DNA of 64,000 nucleotides from CAIWHR01 sp963811685 (GTDB lineage: Bacteria; Pseudomonadota; Gammaproteobacteria; Burkholderiales; Casimicrobiaceae), in the NCBI GenBank assembly GCA_963811685.1, contig CAWESK010000004.1, positions 1-64,000 of the forward strand, given 5' to 3'. The notes beneath the pieces were generated by a model. That model worked only from the letters and a program-made list of their open reading frames with translations, searched no databases and was not told where the DNA came from. Both the position numbers and the translations under genes were made by a program. This document shows positions 54,296 through 63,457 of the stretch, one piece after another (the stretch's first letter is position 1; the number at the start of each line of letters is the position of its first letter).

Positions 54296-56337
54296 ATGAC
54301 CGCCACCACTGCCACCGTGCCCGACCACGAGCTCGCCAACGCGCTGCGCGCGCTCGCGATGGACGCGGTCGAGACCGCGAAATCAGGGCATCCCGGAATG
54401 CCGATGGGAATGGCCGAGATCGCGCTTGCGCTCTGGCGCGGCCACTTGCGTCACCATCCGGCCCATCCGGCGTGGCCCGATCGCGACCGCTTCGTGCTGT
54501 CGAACGGCCACGGCTCGATGCTCCTCTACGGCCTGCTGCATCTCACCGGCTACGATCTGCCGATCGACGAGCTGAAGCGCTTTCGTCAGCTTCATTCGAA
54601 GACGCCCGGGCACCCGGAGCACGGGGTCACGCCAGGCGTGGAGACGACGACCGGCCCGCTCGGGCAGGGGCTCGCGAACGCGGTCGGAATGGCGCTCGCG
54701 GAATGGTTGCTGGCGAGCGAATTCAACCGTCCGGGTCATGCGGTCGTCGATCACCACACGTACGCGTTCGTCGGCGACGGCTGCCTGATGGAAGGCATTT
54801 CCCATGAGGCCGCCTCGCTCGCCGGAACGTGGGGTCTCGGCAAGCTCATCGTGCTCTACGACGACAACGGGATCTCGATCGACGGCGAGACGAAGGGCTG
54901 GTTCACCGACGACACCCCGCAGCGATTCGCGGCGTACGGCTGGCACGTGCAGCGGGACGTCGACGGCCATGACGTGGCCGCCGTCGATGCGGCAATCGTC
55001 GCGGCGAAAGCCGATGGCGCGCAACACCGCCGGCCGCAGCTCATCTGCTGTCGCACGATCATCGGCAAGGGCGCGCCGAACAAGGCGGGGACCGCCGACG
55101 TCCACGGCGCGGCGCTCGGGGAAAGGGAAGTTGCCGCAGCGCGCGCGACCCTCGGCTGGACGCATCCGCCGTTCATGATTCCGGAAGGCTGTGGGTGCGG
55201 CATGGAGCGCCCGCGAACGCGGCGCGGCGCTCGAACAGCAATGGTCGGAGCGGTTCGCCGCTTATCGATCCGCGTACCCCGAGCGCGCAGCGGAATTCAG
55301 CCGCCGAATGGGCAGCGAGCTTCCCCTGCTCTGGGGCGAGACCGCCGACGGCCGTCGTCGCCGCCGCCGCCGCGAAGGGCGAAAACGTGGCGACCCGCAA
55401 GGCATCGCAATCGACGCTCGAGGCACTCGCGCCGATGCTGCCGGAACTCGTCGGCGGCTCTGCCGATCTCACGGGATCGGTGTTCACCAACTGGTCCGGC
55501 AGCAAGCCGATCGGCCGCCAGCAGCCCGGCAACTATCTGCACTTCGGCGTCCGCGAATTCGCGATGAGCGCGATCGCGAACGGCCTCGCGCTGCACGGCG
55601 GCGTCATTCCGTACGTCGGCACGTTCCTCACGTTCTCCGACTACGCGCGCAACGCGGTGCGGATGGCGGCGCTGATGAAGCTGCGCTCGATTTTCGTCTA
55701 CACGCACGATTCAATTGGCTTGGGCGAGGACGGCCCGACGCATCAGGCCGTCGAGCACACGGCGAGCCTGCGCCTCATCCCCGGCCTCGACGTCTGGCGG
55801 CCGTGCGATACGACGGAAACCGCCGCTGCCTGGGTCGCGGCGATCGAGCGCGAGCGCGGCCCGACGGCGCTCATCCTCACGCGGCAGAGCGTTCCGTTCC
55901 AGGCGCGAGATGCGGCGCAATGCGCCGACATCCGCCGCGGCGGCTACGTGCTGGCGGACTGGGGCCTCGGCGTTGCGCGTCGCGTCGTCATCATCGCCAC
56001 CGGATCCGAGGTCGCGCTGGCGATGGGCGCGCGCACCGCGCTCGCGCACGACGGCATCGACGCGCGGGTCGTTTCGCTGCCGTCCACCAGCGTCTTCGAG
56101 CGCCAGGACGACAACTATCGAGCGAGCGTGCTGCCGCCTGGCATCGCGCGGGTCGCCGTCGAGGCTGGAGTCACCGCCGGCTGGCGCGCCTACGTCGGCG
56201 CGGCGGACGATCCTCGCGGCGCGGTGGTCGGCCTCGACACCTTCGGCGAATCGGCGCCGGCGGGGGTGCTGTTCAAGCACTTCGGGTTCACTGTCGACGC
56301 GGTGGTGGCGGCGGCGCAGCGGGTGACGGCCGCATGA
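54296..56337 (+). CDS. tkt: Transketolase (two frameshifts as sequenced)
   Basis: The N-terminal thiamine-diphosphate domain (AKSGHPGMPMGMAEIALALW, LSNGHGSMLLYGLLHL, TGPLGQGLANAVGMALAE, VGDGCLMEGISHEA) is followed, in other frames, by RGAALEQQWSERFAAYRSAY and then the pyrimidine domain (GGSADLTGSVFTNW, NYLHFGVREFAMSAIANG, HDSIGLGEDGPTHQAVEH). Single extra bases at 55187-55188 and in the GGGG at 55333-55336 explain both breaks. About 680 residues. Central to the pentose phosphate and Calvin-type pathways. It is coupled by ATGA to the GNAT gene. Confidence 0.92.
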
Positions 56338-56951
56338 GGAAAACCGACGACTCAATGAGCGACCTCGTCATTCGCGTCGCCGTTCCGGACGATGCCCGCG
56401 CCATTGCGCAGGTTCGCGTCGACGCGTGGCGCACGACCTACAAGGGCATGATCCCGGACGCGTATCTCGCCGCGATGAGCGTGGACGACAGCGAGGCGCT
56501 GTGGTCGCGCGTGCTGAACGCGACGTCGAGCAGGGCATCCGTCTTCGTCGCCGCCAACGGGCGGGACATCGTCGGGTTCGCGGCCGGCAACCTGCTCGCG
56601 GAACCCAAGCACGGCCTCGATGCCGAGCTCACCGCCATCTATCTGCGTCGCGACAGCCAGCGCGCGGGGATCGGAAGCCGGCTCGTCGGCGCAGTCGTCG
56701 CCGCGGAACGGGCGCAAGGCGCCACCGGTCTCATCACGTGGGTGATCGCGGCAAACAAGGGGGCGCGCGCGTTCTACGAGCGTCTCGACGCGGAACTGCT
56801 GATCGAGCAGCCGTTCCAATGGGACGGGATGGATCTCGTCGAGGCCGGCTATGGATGGCGCAATCTGGACGCGCTCGCCGCAGCTTTGTCCCGGCAGAAG
56901 ACAATCATTCAGGAACCAGCGGCAAGAGTGCATTCGGGAGAAAAGGCATGA
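56334..56951 (+). CDS. GNAT-family N-acetyltransferase
   Basis: 205 residues starting in an ATGA overlap with tkt (an alternative ATG is at 56355). IRVAVPDDARAIAQVRVDAW opens the fold; LRRDSQRAGIGSRLVGAVV is the acetyl-CoA pyrophosphate loop (Q/RxxGxG/A). ANKGARAFYERLDAEL is the conserved C-terminal Tyr/helix region. Substrate unknown. It overlaps the start of gap by 4 bp, so tkt, this gene and gap are translationally coupled. Confidence 0.85.
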   Translation: MRKTDDSMSDLVIRVAVPDDARAIAQVRVDAWRTTYKGMIPDAYLAAMSVDDSEALWSRVLNATSSRASVFVAANGRDIVGFAAGNLLAEPKHGLDAELTAIYLRRDSQRAGIGSRLVGAVVAAERAQGATGLITWVIAANKGARAFYERLDAELLIEQPFQWDGMDLVEAGYGWRNLDALAAALSRQKTIIQEPAARVHSGEKA

Positions 56952-57949
56952 CCATAAGAGTAGGCATCAATGGCTTCGGGCGCATCGGCCGCATGGTGCT
57001 GCGCGCGGCAGTGCGCGATTTTCCGGACATCGAGGTTGTCGGCATCAACGACCTGCTCGAGGCCGACTACCTCGCGTACATGCTCGACTACGACTCCGTG
57101 CACGGGCGATTCAAGGGCACACTCGCAGTCGACGGCAGCACGCTCGTGGTCAACGGCAAGAAGATCCGCCTCACGGCGGCGAAGGACCCGGCGGAGCTCA
57201 AATGGGGCGAGCTCGGCGTCGACGTCGTGGTCGAGTCGACCGGCCTCTTCCTGACCAAGGAAACCGCGGAAAAGCACCTTGCCGCGGGTGCTGCGAAGGT
57301 CATCATGTCGGCGCCGTCGAAGGACGACACGCCGATGTTCGTCTACGGCGTGAACGACAAGAAATACGCCGGCGAAAAGATCATTTCCAACGCGTCGTGC
57401 ACGACGAACTGCCTTGCGCCTGTCGCCAAGGTGCTGCATGACACCTGGGGCATCAAGCGCGGCCTCATGACAACCGTGCACGCCGCGACAGCCACGCAGA
57501 AGACCGTCGACGGCCCGTCGAACAAGGACTGGCGGGGCGGCCGCGGCATCCTCGAGAACATCATCCCGTCGTCGACCGGCGCCGCGAAGGCCGTCGGCAA
57601 GGTGATCCCGGAGCTCAACAAGAAGCTGACGGGCATGTCGTTCCGCGTGCCGACCTCCGACGTGTCCGTGATCGATCTGACCGTCGAGCTGTCGAAGCCC
57701 GCCACCTACGAGGCAATCTGCGCGGCGATGAAGGCCGCGGCGGAGGGCCCGATGAAGGGCGTGCTCGGCTATACCGAGGACAAAGTCGTTGCCACCGATT
57801 TTCGCGGCGAGTCGCGCACCTCGGTGTTCGACGCCGACGCCGGCATCGCCCTCGACGACACGTTCGTGAAGGTCGTCGCATGGTACGACAACGAGTGGGG
57901 TTACGCGTGCAAGGTGCTGGAGATGATCCGCGTGATGGCGCGCCGCTAA
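56948..57949 (+). CDS. gap: Glyceraldehyde-3-phosphate dehydrogenase, type I
   Basis: 333 residues. NAD-binding VGINGFGRIGRMVLRAAV, catalytic Cys151 in SNASCTTNCLAP, the His of MTTVHAATATQKTVD, and KLTGMSFRVPTSDVSVIDL are all intact. It oxidises glyceraldehyde 3-phosphate to 1,3-bisphosphoglycerate. AGAAAAGGC precedes the ATG. Central gene of the tkt-gap-pgk cluster. Confidence 0.96.
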   Translation: MTIRVGINGFGRIGRMVLRAAVRDFPDIEVVGINDLLEADYLAYMLDYDSVHGRFKGTLAVDGSTLVVNGKKIRLTAAKDPAELKWGELGVDVVVESTGLFLTKETAEKHLAAGAAKVIMSAPSKDDTPMFVYGVNDKKYAGEKIISNASCTTNCLAPVAKVLHDTWGIKRGLMTTVHAATATQKTVDGPSNKDWRGGRGILENIIPSSTGAAKAVGKVIPELNKKLTGMSFRVPTSDVSVIDLTVELSKPATYEAICAAMKAAAEGPMKGVLGYTEDKVVATDFRGESRTSVFDADAGIALDDTFVKVVAWYDNEWGYACKVLEMIRVMARR

Positions 57950-57985
57950 AGCGTCGCGCCGCCCATTAATGGAGCGTGCCTCAAG

Positions 57986-58243
57986 ATGACCAATCCGTTC
58001 ACCGCCCACCCCACCTCGGTCGGCGAGACCTACGGCCAGCACCTGCGCTTCGCGCTGCGCTTCGGCACGCGGATGGCGCTCGGCGGCGTTGCCGCGATCG
58101 TCCACGCCTTTCTTCCGTTTCTCTTCCAGACGACGGCGAGTCGCATCAACGACGCACTGGTCGCGATGCGCGCCGCCTCGCGCGGCCGCACGGCACGCGT
58201 CGTCGATGCCGCCACGATGCTGCCTCTCGACTACGAGATCTGA
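57986..58243 (+). CDS. DUF6356-type small membrane-associated protein
   Basis: 85 residues. PFTAHPTSVGETYGQHLRFA and RFGTRMALGGVAAIVHAFLP, then FLFQTTASRINDALVAM, match small proteins (DUF6356) found beside glycolytic genes or in membrane contexts. One hydrophobic segment near residues 32-48. Function unknown. It lies between gap and pgk, 5 bp before the latter. Confidence 0.7.
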   Translation: MTNPFTAHPTSVGETYGQHLRFALRFGTRMALGGVAAIVHAFLPFLFQTTASRINDALVAMRAASRGRTARVVDAATMLPLDYEI

Positions 58244-58248
58244 TCGCG

Positions 58249-59430
58249 ATGCCGTTCCTGCGCCTCCGCGATGTCGACGTGCACGGCAAGCGCGTGTTCA
58301 TCCGCGCCGACTTCAACGTGCCGCAGGACGATCACGGCGCGATCACCGACGACACGCGCATCCGCGCGGCGCTGCCGGGCATCCGCGACTGCATCGCGCG
58401 GGGTGCTGCCGTCATGGTGACGTCGCATCTCGGCCGCCCCACCGAAGGCGTGTGGAACGCGGCAGACTCGCTGGCGCCGATCGCAGAGCGGCTGTCGGCG
58501 TTGCTCGCGCTGCCGATTCCGCTGATCCGCGATTGGGTCGACGGTGGCAAGTGGCACGACACGCTCGCTCCCGGCAGCGCCGTGCTGCTCGAGAACTGCC
58601 GGTTCAACTCCGGTGAAAAGAAGGACGACGAGGCGCTTTCGCGGCGGATGGCCGCGCTCTGCGACGTCTATGTCAACGACGCGTTCGGAACCGCGCATCG
58701 CGCCGAGGCCACCACGCACGGCATCGCGCGGTACGCGCCGATCGCCTGCGCGGGCCCGCTGATGGCGGCGGAGCTCGACGCGCTCGGCAAGGCGCTCGCC
58801 AACCCGGCGCGGCCGCTCGTCGCCATCGTCGCGGGATCGAAGGTCTCGACGAAGCTCACGGTGCTGAAATCGCTCGCCGCCAAAGTCGACGCGCTGATCG
58901 TCGGCGGCGGCATCGCGAACACGTTCATCCTCGCGGCGCATGGCCGGATCGGCAAGTCGCTCGTCGAAGCGGACCTCGTTCCCGAGGCGCGGGCGATCCT
59001 CGACGCGTTCCCGGGCAAGGTGCCCATTCCCGTCGATGCCGTGTGCGCCAGGGAATTCGCGGCGACCGCCGCACCGACGCTGAAAGCCATCGAGAACATC
59101 GAGGACGACGACATGATCCTCGACATCGGACCATCGTCGGTCGCGGCGCTGAAGGCGATCATCGCCAAGGCCGGCACGATCGTCTGGAACGGCCCTGTGG
59201 GCGTCTTCGAATTCGACGCGTTCGCGTCCGGCACGCGGGCGATCGCCGAGGCCATCGCGGCATCCCCTGCCTTCTCGATCGCCGGCGGCGGCGACACGAT
59301 CGCGGCGATCCATAAGTTCGGCGTCGCCGACCGCATCTCCTACATCTCGACGGCAGGTGGCGCGTTCCTCGAATTCCTCGAGGGAAAGACGCTGCCGGCC
59401 GTCGCCATCCTCGAGCAGCAGGCCCGCTGA
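58249..59430 (+). CDS. pgk: Phosphoglycerate kinase
   Basis: 393 residues, intact. RADFNVPQDDHGAITDDTRI and VTSHLGRPTEG form the substrate-binding Arg/His loop. LLENCRFNSGEKKDD, VAGSKVSTKLTVLKSLAAKV and GGGDTIAAIHKFG are the nucleotide and hinge regions. It makes ATP from 1,3-bisphosphoglycerate. It is followed 39 bp later by the DUF4397 lipoprotein genes rather than pyk directly. Confidence 0.96.
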   Translation: MPFLRLRDVDVHGKRVFIRADFNVPQDDHGAITDDTRIRAALPGIRDCIARGAAVMVTSHLGRPTEGVWNAADSLAPIAERLSALLALPIPLIRDWVDGGKWHDTLAPGSAVLLENCRFNSGEKKDDEALSRRMAALCDVYVNDAFGTAHRAEATTHGIARYAPIACAGPLMAAELDALGKALANPARPLVAIVAGSKVSTKLTVLKSLAAKVDALIVGGGIANTFILAAHGRIGKSLVEADLVPEARAILDAFPGKVPIPVDAVCAREFAATAAPTLKAIENIEDDDMILDIGPSSVAALKAIIAKAGTIVWNGPVGVFEFDAFASGTRAIAEAIAASPAFSIAGGGDTIAAIHKFGVADRISYISTAGGAFLEFLEGKTLPAVAILEQQAR

Positions 59431-59469
59431 GCGGACCGCATCGCGCCCGCGAACCTCCACGGAGAACCC

Positions 59470-60748
59470 ATGTCCTCGCCACGCCTTTCGCTCGTCGCCG
59501 CCTGTGTCCTGACGCTCTTTCTGCATGGTTGCGGAAAATCGTCCAGCAACAGCGCCAACGTGCGCGCGCTCAACCTGATCTCGGGCGTGACCAATGTCAA
59601 CATCAACGCCGGCGGGACCACGGTCATGTCGGGCGGGACGTTCGAGGCCTTGAGCGGATACACGGGCGTCGGTTCCGGCAACGTGGAGTTCAAGGTCACC
59701 GTGCCGGGCAATACGGGGACGCTGATCGACACGACCTACGGGCTGACCGGCAGCCAACGACTACACGTACGTGACCACCGGCACGGCGGGCGCCGCATCC
59801 GCGGTGTTGATCGCGGATGCGTTCGGCTCCGCGGGGAGCCAAGTCGCGTTTCGCGTGCTCAACATGTCGACGATCAATCCGAGTGTCGACGTGTATCTGA
59901 CGCAGCCGGGCGCCGACCTCACCGCCGCCACGCCGGTCGTCGCCGCCGCGCTCATCGCCACCGTCACGGCTTTCGTGAACACGAGCGGGGGCAACCTCGA
60001 GCTCCGGATGACACCGGCGGGGACCAAGGACGTGATCTACGACGCCATGGTGTCGCTCCCTCCCGGCACGGGACAGACCGTCGTCGCCTACGGCCGAGGC
60101 AGCAGCAAGCTCGTCAACGCGGAAATCCTCGCGTCGAGCACAACCGGCGCGATCGTGAACAACCTGCTGGCGCAGTTCAAGGTGGCGAACGGGACGGCCG
60201 TCGCCGCGCCGCTCAACGTGCTGGTTGACGGAACCCCCGTGGTGACCAATCTCGCATTCGGGGGTGTAGCGCCCTACCAAACGCTGGCCTCGGGTGTGCG
60301 CCAGATCACCGTCGAATCGTCGGCGACTCCCGGCGCGACGCTGCTGTCGATCGCGCCCAACTTCGTGCCCGCCACCGACACGTCGCTCGCGTTGTCCGGT
60401 GGCGCCGGCTCGCTGTCCGCGCTGGTGCTCACGGATTCGAATCCGCTCGTCGCCGCGGGTCGCGCGGAGCTGCGCGTGGTCAATCTGTCGCCCGATTTTG
60501 CGGCCGTCGACGTCTACGCCAATTTCGGCAAGCTCGTGACCGGCCTCGGCGCGAACGCCGCGTCCGGCTATTCGCTCGTCGATGCGGTCACGGCCGGCAC
60601 CGCTTACCAGATCGATTTCAACACCGCGGGAACGACCAACGTCGTGTTGAGCGTGCCGGGCCTCTTCCTCGCGGGCGGCCACGTCTACACCGTGTATCTG
60701 ATCGGCTCGGGTCCGACGCTCGCCGGCGTCTTGACCCTGGACCGCTGA
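59470..60748 (+). CDS. DUF4397-domain lipoprotein, copy 1 (frameshifted as sequenced)
   Basis: A signal with lipobox LHGC (LTLFLHGCGKSS) is followed by tandem immunoglobulin-like DUF4397 units: VRALNLISGVTNVNINAGGT, FRVLNMSTINPSVDVYLTQP, LAQFKVANGTAVAAPLNVLV and LRVVNLSPDFAAVDVYANFG. An extra C at 59754-59755 (GCCAAC in place of GCAAC) shifts the frame; restoring it gives GSNDYTYVTT. About 425 residues. Envelope-anchored, probably cell-surface; function unknown. Paralogue of the next gene. Confidence 0.8.
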
Positions 60749-60782
60749 AATACCGTCTGTGCGCGAATTTCCGGAGAACTCC

Positions 60783-62078
60783 ATGCGTCTCGCCCGTGCT
60801 CTCTTCGTATCCGCCTGCCTTGCCGCGTTCGCCCTCGCGGGCTGCGGGCTCAATCCCAGCGGCAACGGCACGGGCACCACGCTGCGCGTCGCCAATCTCC
60901 TGACGGGGTCGACGTCGGTGACGGTGACGGCCGGCGGCACCGCGTTCATGTCCGGCTCGCCGTTCCAGACGATCACTCCGTACCAGGGGATTCCCGCGGG
61001 CACCTACACGTTCAACGTGAATCTCGCCGGCGCCGCGACGCCCGCCTACACGGCAACCAGCACGCTCGCCAACGTCTCGGCCTACACCTTCGTCGTGTTC
61101 GGTGCGCCGTCGAACGTGACCGGACTGCTGCTCTCGGACACGGTGCTGGTGAATGTTCCCACCGGAAACTTCGCCCTCAGCCTCGCCAACACGTCGCCGA
61201 CCGCCGGCGCCATCGACCTCTACCTGACGGCGCCCGGTGCCGATCTCGGCGCGGCCACACCCATCGTGACGGGCATGGTCTATGGGGCCAACAGCGCGTT
61301 CGTGATCGTTCCGCTCGGCAGCTATCAACTGCGGCTCACCCGCACCGGAACGAAGGAAGTGATCTTCGACGCGCCGGCACCCACCGTCGCCGACGGCTCC
61401 GCACAGACGGTAGTCGCCTACAGCCGCGGCAGCGCGCGACTCGTCAACGTCGCCTTCCTCACGACGGGCGGGGCGGCGACATTTCTCGAGAACCGGCTCG
61501 CGCAGATCAAGGCGGTGAACGCCTCGTCGGTCCCGTCGCCGCTCAATCTGTTCCTCGACGGCACGCTCACGGTCGCCAACATTCCCTACACCAGCGTCTC
61601 GAATTACCAGGTGGTCGGCGCCGGGCCGCGCACGATCACCGTCGAGGCCGCCGCGACGCCCGGCGCCACGCTGCTCACCACGACACCCACGCTCACCCCG
61701 GCGACCGATACGTCGATCGCCCTCTACGGCAACGCCGGCTCCCTCGGCGCGCTCGTATTGACCGACACGAACGTGACGACGCTGGCGGCGAACGCGCAGG
61801 TCCGCTTCGTGAACGTCTCGCCGGACCTGCCGTCGCTCGATGTCTACGCGAACGGCACGCTGGCAGCCGCGGGGCTGCTGCAGAATTCCGCGTCGTCCTA
61901 CGCGTTGCTCGCCGCCATTGCCGACGGCACGTCGTATCAGTTCGATTTCGACCCCGCGGGGACGACGACGCCCGTGCTCACGTTGCCGGCAGTGAGTCTC
62001 ACCGCGGGCGGCGTCTACACGATCTACGTCATGGGACCGGCCGGCGCGCTGCAGGGCGTGGTCGTGCAGGACTTCTGA
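60783..62078 (+). CDS. DUF4397-domain lipoprotein, copy 2
   Basis: 431 residues, intact, from ATG 60783 after GGAGAACTCC. Lipobox LAGC (FALAGCGLNPSG). DUF4397 units resemble copy 1: GAIDLYLTAPGADLGAATPI and VVAYSRGSARLVNVAFL match PSVDVYLTQPGADLTAATPV and VVAYGRGSSKLVNAEIL of the upstream protein. The final unit is VRFVNVSPDLPSLDVYANG. A tandem gene duplication with clear divergence. Probably a surface or periplasmic beta-rich lipoprotein. Confidence 0.85.
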   Translation: MRLARALFVSACLAAFALAGCGLNPSGNGTGTTLRVANLLTGSTSVTVTAGGTAFMSGSPFQTITPYQGIPAGTYTFNVNLAGAATPAYTATSTLANVSAYTFVVFGAPSNVTGLLLSDTVLVNVPTGNFALSLANTSPTAGAIDLYLTAPGADLGAATPIVTGMVYGANSAFVIVPLGSYQLRLTRTGTKEVIFDAPAPTVADGSAQTVVAYSRGSARLVNVAFLTTGGAATFLENRLAQIKAVNASSVPSPLNLFLDGTLTVANIPYTSVSNYQVVGAGPRTITVEAAATPGATLLTTTPTLTPATDTSIALYGNAGSLGALVLTDTNVTTLAANAQVRFVNVSPDLPSLDVYANGTLAAAGLLQNSASSYALLAAIADGTSYQFDFDPAGTTTPVLTLPAVSLTAGGVYTIYVMGPAGALQGVVVQDF

Positions 62079-62114
62079 CGGCCTGCCGGTCTGCCGTTGC
62101 TCGGGGTCGTGAAT

Positions 62115-63311
62115 CTACTTCGCGAGAAACGCGCGGATCGCCTCGCCCTGCTTCGCCACGTTGAACACGCCTTCGAGGTGGCCGCCGTCGCCCTCGATCA
62201 CGACGACCTCCGCGGTGCCGCCCTGGGCGCGGTAGCGCTCGGCGGCGCGACGCGACAGCTCGGGCGGGAAAATCGTGTCGGAGGCCGCCGGCACGAAGAG
62301 AATCCTGGCTTTCATGCCCTTGACCTCGTCGTCGGTCAGCCGATAAAGCTGGTTCGCCTTCGACGTGTAGAGCATTGAGTTCGCATCCGCCGTTTTCGCG
62401 CGCGCGAGCCCGGTCTTCATCAGCGTGTCCTCGATCGCGAACAGATTGCCCATCGCCGCGGCGGGCTCCTTGGCCGCGTCGGCGGGCTTGTAGCCGAAGG
62501 TCTTCTCGGCCCAGCCCGGGGCGCGCGTCGTGATGGTGATGATCTTGAGCGCGTTCGCAACGCCGTCGAGCGGCTCGTCGCGACCGTAGTAGTCGCCCTG
62601 GTTCCATTTCGGATCGAGGCGGATCGGCGTCATCCATACATCGATCATCTCGATGACGTAAGGGGAAATGTCGAACCCCGGACCGATGACGTGCACGACG
62701 CGCTCGACGAAATCCGGATATGCCGCGGCCCACTCCATCGCCTGGATGGACCCGCCCGACGCGCCCACGACCGCCTGCAGCTTCTTCACGCCGAGGCTCT
62801 CCACCAGGGCCTTGTGCACGCGCACGGTGTCGCGGTAGGTGACGACCGGGAACGCCATGCCCCACGGCTTGCCCGTCTCGGGGTTGATCGTCGACGGCCC
62901 GGTCGTCGTCACGTTCGGGTCTTTCGTGTTGAGGTTCACCAGCGCGTCGGCGCTGATCACGAAGTACTTGTCGGTGTCGAGCGGCCGGCCCGCGCCGATG
63001 ATCGGGTCCCAGTAGCCGGGCGCCGCATCGGTCGGCGCATACCTGCCCGCGGCATGCGATGTGGCGGTGAAGAAATGGGGGACGAAAATGGCGTTGTCGC
63101 CGGCGGCGTTGAGCTTGCCGTAGGTCTCGTAGCCGACACGGACGTTCTTCAGCGTCTTGCCGCCTACCGTCGTGTACGAAGGCAACGCGAACACCTTCTT
63201 CTCGACCGGTCCGTCATACGCGCGCACGGCCGCGGAAACGAGCAGCAGCGCGACGGTGAGGGCGGATGCCGCGATGCGCGCCGTCCCGGCGCGCGAAAGC
63301 GCGATCAGCAT
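62115..63311 (-). CDS. Exported alpha/beta hydrolase of the homoserine O-acetyltransferase (MetX) family
   Basis: 398 residues from ATG 63311 with a Sec signal (RIAASALTVALLLVSAAVRA). The MetX-family core is visible: VGYETYGKLNAAGDNAIFV, the nucleophile elbow Ser in GASGGSIQAMEW, GYKPADAAKEPAA and the final catalytic His in EGDGGHLEGVF. Because the enzyme is exported and away from methionine genes, true homoserine acetylation is doubtful; a periplasmic hydrolase or acyltransferase is likelier. Convergent with copy 2 of DUF4397 and divergent from pyk. Confidence 0.82.
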   Translation of the reverse strand: MLIALSRAGTARIAASALTVALLLVSAAVRAYDGPVEKKVFALPSYTTVGGKTLKNVRVGYETYGKLNAAGDNAIFVPHFFTATSHAAGRYAPTDAAPGYWDPIIGAGRPLDTDKYFVISADALVNLNTKDPNVTTTGPSTINPETGKPWGMAFPVVTYRDTVRVHKALVESLGVKKLQAVVGASGGSIQAMEWAAAYPDFVERVVHVIGPGFDISPYVIEMIDVWMTPIRLDPKWNQGDYYGRDEPLDGVANALKIITITTRAPGWAEKTFGYKPADAAKEPAAAMGNLFAIEDTLMKTGLARAKTADANSMLYTSKANQLYRLTDDEVKGMKARILFVPAASDTIFPPELSRRAAERYRAQGGTAEVVVIEGDGGHLEGVFNVAKQGEAIRAFLAK

Positions 63312-63457
63312 CGGAGTGTCTCCTTCGTGTAGATGCCGCGGATGGCCCGGGCCCGTGCGCATTCTATACGCGTCGCCGGCGCCGCGGCATTTCGTCGCGC
63401 CGCGAAATGGCATACCATCGACGCCTTTCGATGCTCGTTGCGCCCATTCAGGAACCC

